A stretch of 15,657 nt of DNA. It comes from Alphaproteobacteria bacterium. GTDB taxonomy: Bacteria > Pseudomonadota > Alphaproteobacteria > Sphingomonadales > Sphingomonadaceae. The notes under the pieces are model-generated. The model searched no databases and was not told where the DNA came from. It saw only the letters and a program-made list of their open reading frames with translations. Both the position numbers and the translations under genes were made by a program. Every line of letters begins with the position of its first letter. The stretch's first letter is position 1. The stretch lies in the NCBI GenBank assembly GCA_028869975.1, contig JAGWQR010000214.1, forward strand, positions 1 through 15,657, written 5' to 3'. Positions 6,793-14,365 of this stretch are shown here, in pieces.

Positions 6793-9008
6793 AACTCACT
6801 TTCTGCAAAAGCGGCGGTGTGCGCTGCGGGCATCGCCAGCCGCTCGAATTTTAGTGTAACAACCGTGCCGCCGCCGGGCCGGTCGGCCAGCGTCATGCTG
6901 CCCTGATGATCCTCGATAATTTTGTCGACAATCGCGAGGCCCAGCCCGGTGCCGTTTGCGCGGGTGGTGACATAGGGCTCGTTAAGGCGCGCCCGGTCGG
7001 GTGGCAGACCCACACCGGTGTCGCTGATGCGGATCATAACATGGTTGCTGTCAGGTTCTGCCAGCGTCATGCTGATCTCGCCAACACCCTCTGCGCCCTG
7101 CTTTTCAACGATGGCCTCAACACCATTTTTGATAATGTTGATGAGCGCCTGGCTCAACTGGCGGCGATCACAGACCAGCATGATCGGCGCGTCGGGCGCT
7201 TGCAGGTTGAAATGAATCTGCGGGTGCGCCACCTCATGCAGGAACAGCGCCTGCCGCGCCATCTCGTTGAGATGTTCCTGCCGGAATACCGGCTTGGGGA
7301 TGCGCGCGAACGACGAGAATTCATCAACCATCCGGCGCAAATCGCCCACCTGCCGGATGATCGTTTCGGTGAGCTGACCAAATATACCAGGATCGCTACT
7401 GATTTCCTTGCCAAAGCGCCGCTGCAACCGCTCGGCGGCAAGCTGGATCGGCGTCAGCGGGTTCTTGATTTCATGCGCGATCCGCCGCGCCACATCGGCC
7501 CAGGCCGCGCGCCGCTGATCGTTGATTTGCGCAGTGATGTCATCGAAGGTGAGCACAAAACCCGCTTCATCTTCGGCGATTTTGACCGCCAAAGTCAGCG
7601 TTTCATCATCCACGCGCGCGGTGCAGACCCCTTCGCGCTCGTTTTCTGCCAGCATGGCATCAAGTTCGGGTGCGATAATACGCAAGGCGACGCCTGCATT
7701 TTTCTCATCCGCAATCCGCAACAACCGTCGCGCCGAGTCATTGACAATGCGGATGTCACGCGCGAGGTCAACCGCAATCACGCCCGCCGAAACGCTGGTC
7801 AGCACCGCCTCGGTCAAGGCCCGCCGCCGCTCGAGCAGCGCGTTCGCCCCAACCAGTGCGTCATTCTGCCCGGCGAGACGCGCCGTCATCGTATTGAATG
7901 CACGGGCAAGCGCACCAATCTCGTCACGCGCAAGCGGCCCTGGCACACGCACACTCAGATCGCCCTCCGTCACCCGCTGCGCTGCCGCCATCATCGCGTC
8001 AACCGGCCGGACAAATCGGTCCGCTACGCGCAAAGCGATCAGCACCGCCAGCCATACGATCAACAGCGTGACTATATAGAGTGCCGCGTTGAGATAAAGC
8101 TGGAGTCTCCGTGCACGCTGGAGCAACTGGTCATAATCGCCCAGCACTTCTTGCCCGCGACGGGTTTCTGCGAGAATGTTTTTGTCCGCAACGCGCGCAG
8201 CATAAAGATAGACATTCTGATCCGGATAGAGTGGCGTGATTGCCTCAAACCGATCTGCGCTCAGTCCACTTATAACAGGCTCGCCATGTTTCAGCCTGGT
8301 CGTAACCTGCGGCGAAATGCTCGTTTCAAAACGGCGGTCATAGGGGTTCACGGTCACCAGCGTTTTGGCAACACCACTATGATCGATCTGGATGATTGCC
8401 GATTCACTCAATTCGCGATGATAGACCTGTGCGCCATAGGCCTGCCAGAATTCACGATCCCGCATCGGCAATAATTTGAGGTAAGCCCGCAAATCTCCCG
8501 CCATTGCTTCTGCATTCAGGGCAACTCGCTGTTCATGCTCCTCTTCATATGTCTGTGCCACATGGCTGGCATTTTGCAGAATCGAGCGAGCATGGTCGGA
8601 AAACCAGAACGCCACGCCATATTGAAACATCAGTGAGGCAAAAAGCACGAGCAGCAGCATCGGCAGTGCGGCCACCTGGGAAAAAATCACCACCAGCCGC
8701 ATATGCAGGCGCCCCGCTCCACGTAAGGCAGAACGATGTGCGCGGCGCAGCGCCCGCCGCCTGCCCCAGAATATCAGAAGGAGAATGGCGGGAACCAGGT
8801 TGGCTACAAGCAACACTGCAACCAGCGGCGGCGCCAGCAACTTCTCACCCGGATGCCCCTGTGCCAGCACCAGATAGCTGACCATAATAATCAGGACAAA
8901 AAGCAGAATCGTCGCCCGTTCCGCGCGCGCCACCCACCCACGCTGTCGCAAGCGAATGCTCAGGCGGCGATAAAATGTGTCAAAAAATGCGGGTCTCGCA
9001 GACTTCAT
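6789..9008 (-). CDS. ntrY: Sensor histidine kinase NtrY
   Basis: This is the membrane sensor kinase that phosphorylates NtrX. The 739 residues contain hydrophobic segments at about 34-50, 62-81 and 104-127, then an extracytoplasmic sensor region of about 175 residues and a fourth membrane segment at about 303-327. Next come a HAMP domain (about 328-380), a PAS-like domain (about 400-490), and the kinase core. The H-box is HEIKNPLTP with H512, the N-box NGVEAI is at 628-633, the G1 box DTGVGLPP at 663-670 and the G2 box GTGLGLAIV at 686-694. All catalytic boxes look intact. The start ATG is preceded by a short AGG 4 bases upstream. ntrBC, which often precede ntrYX in Alphaproteobacteria, are not here; an oxidoreductase gene lies upstream instead. 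Confidence 0.94.
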   Translation of the reverse strand: MKSARPAFFDTFYRRLSIRLRQRGWVARAERATILLFVLIIMVSYLVLAQGHPGEKLLAPPLVAVLLVANLVPAILLLIFWGRRRALRRAHRSALRGAGRLHMRLVVIFSQVAALPMLLLVLFASLMFQYGVAFWFSDHARSILQNASHVAQTYEEEHEQRVALNAEAMAGDLRAYLKLLPMRDREFWQAYGAQVYHRELSESAIIQIDHSGVAKTLVTVNPYDRRFETSISPQVTTRLKHGEPVISGLSADRFEAITPLYPDQNVYLYAARVADKNILAETRRGQEVLGDYDQLLQRARRLQLYLNAALYIVTLLIVWLAVLIALRVADRFVRPVDAMMAAAQRVTEGDLSVRVPGPLARDEIGALARAFNTMTARLAGQNDALVGANALLERRRALTEAVLTSVSAGVIAVDLARDIRIVNDSARRLLRIADEKNAGVALRIIAPELDAMLAENEREGVCTARVDDETLTLAVKIAEDEAGFVLTFDDITAQINDQRRAAWADVARRIAHEIKNPLTPIQLAAERLQRRFGKEISSDPGIFGQLTETIIRQVGDLRRMVDEFSSFARIPKPVFRQEHLNEMARQALFLHEVAHPQIHFNLQAPDAPIMLVCDRRQLSQALINIIKNGVEAIVEKQGAEGVGEISMTLAEPDSNHVMIRISDTGVGLPPDRARLNEPYVTTRANGTGLGLAIVDKIIEDHQGSMTLADRPGGGTVVTLKFERLAMPAAHTAAFAESEL

Positions 9009-9081
9009 TGTTGCCTAATTACCACAAAAGCGTGGCATTCCAAGCACAGTTTTTTGCTACAGGTCGCAACAAAAGTCCAAT
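9009..9081 (-). promoter_or_regulatory. Gap upstream of ntrY, probable leader/promoter region
   Basis: This 73-base AT-richer gap lies between the oxidoreductase stop and the ntrY start. It contains a small inverted repeat, CCAC-GCTTTT-GTGG on the minus strand, close to ntrY. I could not find a convincing -35/-10 pair nor a sigma-54 TGGCAC-N5-TTGCA site. Confidence 0.3.
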
Positions 9082-10179
9082 TCAACCCGGCGCGCGCAAA
9101 CGCTCTGGCCGGTACTGTACGGGATTGAGTGCAACCACCATCGGATCAGGTGTCGTGCCGGTCAATTCCGCCAGCGCCAGCTTGGCGGCCGCCGGGGCCG
9201 TCTGAATACCAAAGCCGCCCTGCCCTGCAAACCAGTAGAAGGACGGAACATCCGTGTCGTATCCATATACCGGCAAACGGTCGGGCGCGAAGCTGCGTAA
9301 CCCGGCCCATCTCCGCTCGATCCGCGCTACCCGCCAATCAAGTGTCGCCTCCAGCCTTGCCATAGCCTGCGCAACCGCCATTTCCTCGGGCATAGCATCG
9401 CAGGCGGGTGATGCGGTTTCGTCATGCGGAGTGAACCAGATGCGGTTTGAGCCTTCACTTTTCACATAGAAGCTGCCGTCGAGGGCTATAACGAGCGGTA
9501 AAGGGTGGGCGATGGGCCGCGCCAATCGTGCCTGCACCATCGTACGGCGATAGGGTATAATGCCCAATGGTGCGAGACCGCAGCGTTCGGCAACGTTGTC
9601 TGCCCACGCTCCTGCTGCATTCACCAGCGTGCGCGCCAGTATCATATCCTGCCCCATCCTGAGTTTCCAGAGTCCAGAATTGAAGCGCGCCTGTTCCAAT
9701 GTGGCACGACAGCGCAGCTCCGCACCATTACGCCGCGCCTGCGCCAGATAAAAATGATGCATAGCCGCCACATCAATATCCGCACATCCAGGTTCAGCAA
9801 TGCCCAATGTCCATTCTGGCAGCAGCCCGGGTACACGCTGCCCCGGTTCAACCCGATCGAGCGTAACGCCCAGCCCTGCAAAAGCGGATTCAAGTGCATC
9901 GCGCAGTGGTGCGTCTTTCGAGCATCCGATGTGCAGCTTGCCGCGTCCGGCAAGAAAACCGTTACGGTCAAACCATGGTTTTGAGGCGATCGTCAGCGGC
10001 GTGATTCCTGCCCCGCCATAGGTTTCAGACCAGAAGGCCGCCGAGCGTCCGGTTGCATGATAGCCGGGCATATCCTCGGCTTCGAGCAGCAGTACGCGCG
10101 AAAACGTACTCAATTCTGCTCCAAGACTTGCACCGGCCATCCCGGCACCGACGATGACAAAGTCGTAAATGGGCAGCAT
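9082..10179 (-). CDS. FAD-dependent oxidoreductase, D-arginine dehydrogenase-like (DAO family)
   Basis: A 365-residue flavoenzyme of the D-amino-acid oxidase/dehydrogenase fold. The dinucleotide-binding GAGMAG is at 11-16, with acidic E33 at the end of the next strand. GYHATGRSAA is at 39-48, LVNAAGAWAD at 185-194, SFYVK at 236-240, WAGLRSF at 291-297 and GQGGFGIQT at 319-327. The overall pattern is close to Pseudomonas aeruginosa D-arginine dehydrogenase (DauA) as I recall it. Residues corresponding to its Tyr53, Arg222, Tyr249 and Arg305 are present. Its His48 is F49 here, and its substrate-guanidinium contact Glu87 is K81, so the substrate is probably not D-arginine. An amino or imino acid is likely; the exact reaction is unknown. 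No signal peptide is seen. It is transcribed away from cpaA, towards ntrY, and lies 73 bases upstream of ntrY on the same strand, so co-transcription is possible. Confidence 0.85.
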   Translation of the reverse strand: MLPIYDFVIVGAGMAGASLGAELSTFSRVLLLEAEDMPGYHATGRSAAFWSETYGGAGITPLTIASKPWFDRNGFLAGRGKLHIGCSKDAPLRDALESAFAGLGVTLDRVEPGQRVPGLLPEWTLGIAEPGCADIDVAAMHHFYLAQARRNGAELRCRATLEQARFNSGLWKLRMGQDMILARTLVNAAGAWADNVAERCGLAPLGIIPYRRTMVQARLARPIAHPLPLVIALDGSFYVKSEGSNRIWFTPHDETASPACDAMPEEMAVAQAMARLEATLDWRVARIERRWAGLRSFAPDRLPVYGYDTDVPSFYWFAGQGGFGIQTAPAAAKLALAELTGTTPDPMVVALNPVQYRPERLRAPG

Positions 10180-10220
10180 GGTTACGATTTGCTAATTACT
10201 CCTGACATATAGCCCTTGCC
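10180..10220. promoter_or_regulatory. Divergent gap between the oxidoreductase gene and cpaA
   Basis: Only 41 AT-rich bases separate the two divergent start codons, so promoters for both directions must lie here or reach into the coding regions. Neither start has a well-placed Shine-Dalgarno sequence. TATATG on the minus strand and TTGCTA on the plus strand are weak promoter-like hexamers without good partners. Confidence 0.3.
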
Positions 10221-10694
10221 ATGACTCACGCGCAGATAGCAACGGTGCTTCCGTTAATCCTGATCTTGTTGCTCTTAATTGCGTGCGTGACGGATTGGCG
10301 GGAGCGGATCATCCCGCACTGGCTGAATATCGGCATCGCAGCGCTGGCCCCGATCCAGTGGTGGGTGCTCGGCTGGCATGTCTGGCCTGATATTGCCGCG
10401 CAACTGGGGCTTGGCATCGGTGTGCTGCTGGTTTTCATCCTGTTTCAGGCATTAGGCCAGATGGGGGGTGGTGATGTCAAGCTGCTCGGTGCGCTGGCGC
10501 TCTGGTTTCCCTGGCTGCCGATGATGCAGCTTCTGGTCGCAATGGCAATCTTCGGCGGGTTTCTGACTCTGCTCATGCTCATCCTCCACCGAATGCGCAA
10601 AAGCGAAGGCAAACCCGAGATTCCGTATGGCATAGCCATAGCTGCCGCCGGAATCCTTCAAATCTATAAACACTATTTTAACCATTTTAGTTGA
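10221..10694 (+). CDS. cpaA: Flp/Tad prepilin peptidase CpaA (A24 aspartic protease)
   Basis: CpaA/TadV-type peptidases cleave the leader of Flp prepilins at the inner membrane. The 157-residue product is highly hydrophobic, with about five or six membrane segments, and lacks the N-terminal methyltransferase domain, as usual for the short Tad peptidases. Both catalytic aspartates are visible: D25 (CVTDWRERIIPHWLN) and D85 in the GGGDVKLLGA signature (82-91). The PYGIAIA segment near the C-terminus (135-141) is also typical. It is the first gene of the cpa run. No Shine-Dalgarno is evident before the ATG at 10221, and no pilin gene precedes it. Confidence 0.92.
   Translation: MTHAQIATVLPLILILLLLIACVTDWRERIIPHWLNIGIAALAPIQWWVLGWHVWPDIAAQLGLGIGVLLVFILFQALGQMGGGDVKLLGALALWFPWLPMMQLLVAMAIFGGFLTLLMLILHRMRKSEGKPEIPYGIAIAAAGILQIYKHYFNHFS
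10678..10692 (+). promoter_or_regulatory. CtrA-like half-site at the end of cpaA (tentative)
   Basis: TTAACCAT, resembling a CtrA half-site, occurs in an AT-rich patch over the cpaA stop, about 50 bases before cpaB. The second half (AGTT) does not match TTAA, so this is weak and could be chance. Confidence 0.15.
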
Positions 10695-10737
10695 AGAACA
10701 TCTCTAACTTGACGTTTCTCTGAGGGGCAATTGGACT

Positions 10738-11910
10738 ATGGACCCGAAAAAACTTGCACTCCTGATTGGCGCTGCCGTAATTGCGCTTGGCTCAGGCTTT
10801 GCCGCAATGCAGATGTTTCGTGGCGGCGCGCCGAAGGCCATGGCTGCGATTATCCCGCATCAGGACACCGGGCCGCAGGTGCTTGTCGCTACCAAGTCGC
10901 TGGGTGTCGGTTCTATCATCGACCCGACCGACTTCCGTTACCAGCCATGGCCCAAGGATCTGGTCTCCGCTGGCTACTATCTCAAGGATAAAACCGACCC
11001 GAACAAGCTCAACGGCACCGTAGTACGCCAGACTGTGACTGCAGGGGAACCCCTAACCGAAGGATCGCTCATTTCTCCGGGTGATCGTGGCTTTCTTGCG
11101 GCTGCATTGAGCCCAGGAATGCGTGCCGTGACCTTTTCGGTCAAAGTGACGGGGCCCCTCCAATCTGACTCTAGTGGGACGTCTGGCGTGGCTGGCTTTG
11201 TATTCCCGGGCGACCGCGTGGATCTTATCCTGACCCAGAGCATCGCAGGAGGCAAATGGCAGGCGCTAAGGACATCTGAAACCATTGTCCGTAATCTTCG
11301 CGTGCTCGCAACCGATCAGAAAATCACCTCAGTTGATGACAAGGGTCAGCGCCTTGCGCAGCCCTTTACCAATGTCACTGTGGAAGCCTCGCCTCGAATT
11401 GCTGAAAAAATTACTGTCGCGCAATCGCTTGGCAGTCTCTCGCTGTCGCTGCGTTCGATCGCCGACAATCAGGCGGATTTTGATCGTGCCATCGCGACAG
11501 GCAAAATCACCCTGCCCAAAAACAGCTCGCAACAGGATGAACAACGTGCGTTCACGGAGTTCGCCTCGCAGCCAAATGACGATAACGTGACCTTTGTCAC
11601 TGGCGGTGATGTATCTCACTTCCAGCGCAAGTCTGTGCCTGCTGTGGCTTCTGATGACAAACCGCAGATCATGCCGCAGCTCGTATCCGGCGGGCATTCC
11701 CCGCGTACGGCGCGCGGCGTGGAGCCGATCATCGTCAACCCTGAGAAAGAAAGGGCTGCCATGATCCCGCCAACTGTGCGTATCTCGCGCGGCAATGCAA
11801 CCGAGCAGGTCTCGGCGACTGCGGGCGGGCCACAACAGGTCTCTGGTGGTGCGGGTGCAGCCCCTACCGCACCGGTGAGTGTCAATATCCCGCGAATGGG
11901 AGGAATTTGA
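10738..11910 (+). CDS. cpaB: Flp pilus assembly protein CpaB (RcpC family)
   Basis: CpaB/RcpC is an inner-membrane-anchored periplasmic protein of the Tad pilus, thought to act with the secretin. The 390-residue product has one N-terminal membrane segment (about 6-27), then a SAF-like domain (about 46-115; VLVATKSLGVGSIIDPTDF start) and the RcpC core with FVFPGDRVDLIL (154-165) and SLSLRS (235-240). A Pro/Ala/Gly/Gln-rich tail (about 300-390) follows and looks disordered. The start ATG at 10738 has GAGGGG (10722-10727) 10 bases upstream. A 43-base gap separates it from cpaA, and cpaC begins one base after its stop. Confidence 0.92.
   Translation: MDPKKLALLIGAAVIALGSGFAAMQMFRGGAPKAMAAIIPHQDTGPQVLVATKSLGVGSIIDPTDFRYQPWPKDLVSAGYYLKDKTDPNKLNGTVVRQTVTAGEPLTEGSLISPGDRGFLAAALSPGMRAVTFSVKVTGPLQSDSSGTSGVAGFVFPGDRVDLILTQSIAGGKWQALRTSETIVRNLRVLATDQKITSVDDKGQRLAQPFTNVTVEASPRIAEKITVAQSLGSLSLSLRSIADNQADFDRAIATGKITLPKNSSQQDEQRAFTEFASQPNDDNVTFVTGGDVSHFQRKSVPAVASDDKPQIMPQLVSGGHSPRTARGVEPIIVNPEKERAAMIPPTVRISRGNATEQVSATAGGPQQVSGGAGAAPTAPVSVNIPRMGGI
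11898..11904 (+). promoter_or_regulatory. Ribosome binding site deciding the cpaC start
   Basis: GGGAGGA lies 7 bases before the ATG at 11912. It supports that start over the in-frame GTG at 11879, which would lie inside cpaB and place extra residues before the signal peptide. Confidence 0.8.
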
Positions 11911-11911
11911 G

Positions 11912-13693
11912 ATGAGCAGTCACTCTAAAATGCGCGTCTCGCTGGCGGTCATAGCCTTAGCAAGCCTGTCAATGACATCGGTCGCGCTGGCAAAATGGCA
12001 TCCCAAACCGCATAGCAAGGCCAGGACAGTAGCCAAACACAGTGCCGTCGCGGTTCATTATGGCAGTTCGGGCACGTTCTCGGTTGATCCACGCGAAAGC
12101 GTCACGCTTGCGCTTGGCAAGGGTCGTCAGATCGATCTTGGATCGCCGATCGTCGATGTATTTGCCTCCAACTCCGACATAGCGGATGTCCACGTCAATT
12201 CATCGCGCCAAATTTACATCTTTGGCAAAAAGCAGGGCAATGCATCGGTATACGCCACCGACAAAGCCGGTCATGTCGTCTATTCGGCCAATATCCGGGT
12301 CGATCAGAATATCGATTCGATCGATACCATGCTCCACGCAGCCCTGCCGGATGCGCAAATCACTTCAATGCATGTCAACGGCATGATTATCCTCAACGGG
12401 CTAGTGATCAATCCGGAAGATGCGGTTGAAGCGGAAACGCTCGTCAACAGCTATGTCGGGAACGATCCCGGTGCAAAGGTCAAACAGACTCAGGTTATCA
12501 ACCGGATCAAGACCGCTGCGCCACAGCAGGTGAGTTTGCGCGTTCGCATTTCGGAAGTTTCACACAGCGTTGCCAAGAATATCGGATCAAGTCTCGCCAG
12601 TTCGCAAACCGGTGCAAACGGCGTCAACTACGGGATCAGCAGCGGCCGGGGCACCGGCGCGGTGGGCATTGCCCCGCTGAATATCGCGAATTATCCCACG
12701 CGCGATTTCTCAACCCAGTTTGGCTATCCGGCGGGCACGCTTCAGGCCCTGCCATATGATCCAGCCAACCCGAGCGTCCCCATCAACCCGACCAATCCCG
12801 GAACACAATACTCGTTCACACAGTTAGCCAATGCCGCGACGCTTGGCGTAGGTGGCCATCTTCTCGGCATGGATATCGGGGCCGCACTTGATCTGGCTGA
12901 AACCGATGGCGACGCCGTTACGCTCGCGGAACCGACGCTCACCGCGCTTTCCGGCGAAACCGCGAGTTTCCTGGCGGGCGGACAGATCCCGATTACAATT
13001 GCCCAGCCGGGTGCAACTGGATCGGTAATCACGGTGGAATACAAGGATTATGGCGTCAGTCTGTCCTTTACACCGACAGTCCTTGCCGATGGCCGCATTT
13101 CAATGCGCGTGCGCCCCGAAGTATCCGAACTCACCAATGATGGCTCGATCAATATCGGCGGCACGGTCATCCAGGCGCTGAAGGTAAGGCGTTCGGAAAC
13201 AACCGTTGAGTTGGGCTCGGGTCAGTCGATGGTGATTGGTGGCCTGCTCGAAAACCAGACGAACAGCACCACAACCAAAGCCCCCGGCCTTGGTGATGTG
13301 CCTATTCTCGGCGCACTTTTCCGTTCCAACGCGTATCAGCGCGGCGAAACCGAATTGATGATTGTTGTCACACCCTATCTGGTCAAGCCGGTCAATGACA
13401 GCCAGATTGTCTTGCCGACCGACGGCTATAAGGCACCGACCGATTTGCAGCGTGTATTTCTCGGAAAGAACCGGGGCGGTGTCTCCAACGCCAAACGCCC
13501 GGCACCAATGATGGCGCCGCCCGCAACCCAGGTTGCGCCCGCCGTCGGTGCGCTCGAATCACAGCCGCTTGCACCCGCGCAAAACGGGCAGAATGCATCA
13601 GGCGCTTCCGCCGTTGCAGTCCAGCAGAATACACAGCCGCGCCCCAAAAAGGCCACCGCAGAAGATGCAGCTGCTCCGGGGTTTGGATCATGA
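11912..13693 (+). CDS. cpaC: Flp pilus outer-membrane secretin CpaC (RcpA family)
   Basis: CpaC forms the outer-membrane channel through which the Flp pilus is extruded. The 593-residue product begins with a Sec signal peptide (hydrophobic core at about 8-26, likely cleavage after ALA at 27). A pilus-secretin N-domain follows (about 58-130; SVTLALGKGRQIDL, DVFASNSDIADV), then a BON-like region (about 133-200). The C-terminal secretin domain runs to about 495: GETASFLAGGQIPI (348-361), VEYKDYGVSLSFTPTV (375-390), MVIGGLL (440-446) and LGDVPILGALFRS (460-472), ending in ELMIVVTPYLVKP. Residues about 230-305 form a Gly/Asn/Pro-rich insert between the two halves. The last 80-90 residues are Pro/Ala/Gln-rich and probably disordered. 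Confidence 0.94.
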   Translation: MSSHSKMRVSLAVIALASLSMTSVALAKWHPKPHSKARTVAKHSAVAVHYGSSGTFSVDPRESVTLALGKGRQIDLGSPIVDVFASNSDIADVHVNSSRQIYIFGKKQGNASVYATDKAGHVVYSANIRVDQNIDSIDTMLHAALPDAQITSMHVNGMIILNGLVINPEDAVEAETLVNSYVGNDPGAKVKQTQVINRIKTAAPQQVSLRVRISEVSHSVAKNIGSSLASSQTGANGVNYGISSGRGTGAVGIAPLNIANYPTRDFSTQFGYPAGTLQALPYDPANPSVPINPTNPGTQYSFTQLANAATLGVGGHLLGMDIGAALDLAETDGDAVTLAEPTLTALSGETASFLAGGQIPITIAQPGATGSVITVEYKDYGVSLSFTPTVLADGRISMRVRPEVSELTNDGSINIGGTVIQALKVRRSETTVELGSGQSMVIGGLLENQTNSTTTKAPGLGDVPILGALFRSNAYQRGETELMIVVTPYLVKPVNDSQIVLPTDGYKAPTDLQRVFLGKNRGGVSNAKRPAPMMAPPATQVAPAVGALESQPLAPAQNGQNASGASAVAVQQNTQPRPKKATAEDAAAPGFGS

Positions 13694-13700
13694 TGACAAA

Positions 13701-13704
13701 GGAG
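13701..13704 (+). promoter_or_regulatory. Ribosome binding site deciding the cpaD start
   Basis: GGAG (within AAAGGAG) lies 9 bases before the ATG at 13714, and that ATG gives a proper lipoprotein signal. In-frame ATGs at 13690 and 13693 overlap the cpaC stop and lie upstream of this site. Confidence 0.75.
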
Positions 13705-13713
13705 CATATAACC

Positions 13714-14364
13714 ATGCGTTTCATTCCGCTACTCGCTTTGTCGCTCGCCATGGGTGTGGCCGGATGCGCAGGGGGTCATGTCGACTCTTACAATCGCAGC
13801 GTAGATTCGGTGCATCAGCCTGTCGTGCAGCGCCATGATTATATCGTTGATGTCATTGCTGGCGATCAGGGCCTGGCCCCTGGTGAAGCCAGTCGGCTTG
13901 ATGGCTGGTTTGAATCGCTCCATGCCCGCTATGGCGATCATGTGGCGGTTGATACGGGAGCAGCGTCCAATCAGGCAGCGGCTTCTGCGATCGCTTCGGT
14001 TGCGGCCTCACATGGCTTGCGACTCTCCTATCATGCGCCGGTTACACAGGGTGCTCTCGCTGCCGGTGCTGTGCGTGTGGTGCTTAGTCGTATGACCGCG
14101 AGCGTCCCCGGCTGTCCTGATCAGCACGAAGGCATTCTGGCTCAGTTCAATGCCGCAACAAGCACCAATTACGGTTGCGCCACCAATGCCAGCCTGGCTG
14201 CGATGGTAGCCAATCCGGAGGATCTTGTGCGCGGACAAGATGGCGCCGGCAGCGCCTACTCAACCAATCAGGTCAATGCGGCGGTCATCCAGACTTATTA
14301 TGGCGCTGTCGGCAAGAAGGTCAATCAGGTTATAACGCAAAGCTCGCAGGCGGGAGGAAATTGA
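13714..14364 (+). CDS. cpaD: Tad pilus lipoprotein CpaD
   Basis: CpaD-family proteins are outer-membrane lipoproteins that help the secretin CpaC assemble or localise. The 216-residue product has a short hydrophobic leader ending in the lipobox VAGC, with C18 the likely lipidated cysteine. The mature part carries the family's two further cysteines in PGCPD (132-136) and NYGCATN (152-158), followed by AAMVANPEDLVRGQ (162-175), the most conserved CpaD stretch. The start at 13714 is set by the Shine-Dalgarno and lipoprotein leader. It lies 20 bases after cpaC and one base before cpaE, so it is part of the same operon. Confidence 0.9.
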   Translation: MRFIPLLALSLAMGVAGCAGGHVDSYNRSVDSVHQPVVQRHDYIVDVIAGDQGLAPGEASRLDGWFESLHARYGDHVAVDTGAASNQAAASAIASVAASHGLRLSYHAPVTQGALAAGAVRVVLSRMTASVPGCPDQHEGILAQFNAATSTNYGCATNASLAAMVANPEDLVRGQDGAGSAYSTNQVNAAVIQTYYGAVGKKVNQVITQSSQAGGN

Positions 14365-14365
14365 T

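Noticed and set aside
6906..8474. 522-residue open frame on the + strand opposite ntrY
   Set aside because: It is entirely antisense to a fully conserved kinase gene, is rich in Arg/His/Cys as expected of a shadow frame in GC-rich DNA, and has no recognisable domain.
9009..9081. Sigma-54 promoter before ntrY
   Set aside because: No TGGCAC-N5-TTGCA-like pair with correct spacing could be found; the nearest match lacks the GG/GC dinucleotides.
11879..11911. GTG start for cpaC inside cpaB
   Set aside because: It would put 11 residues before an otherwise normal signal peptide and ignores the strong GGGAGGA site before ATG 11912.
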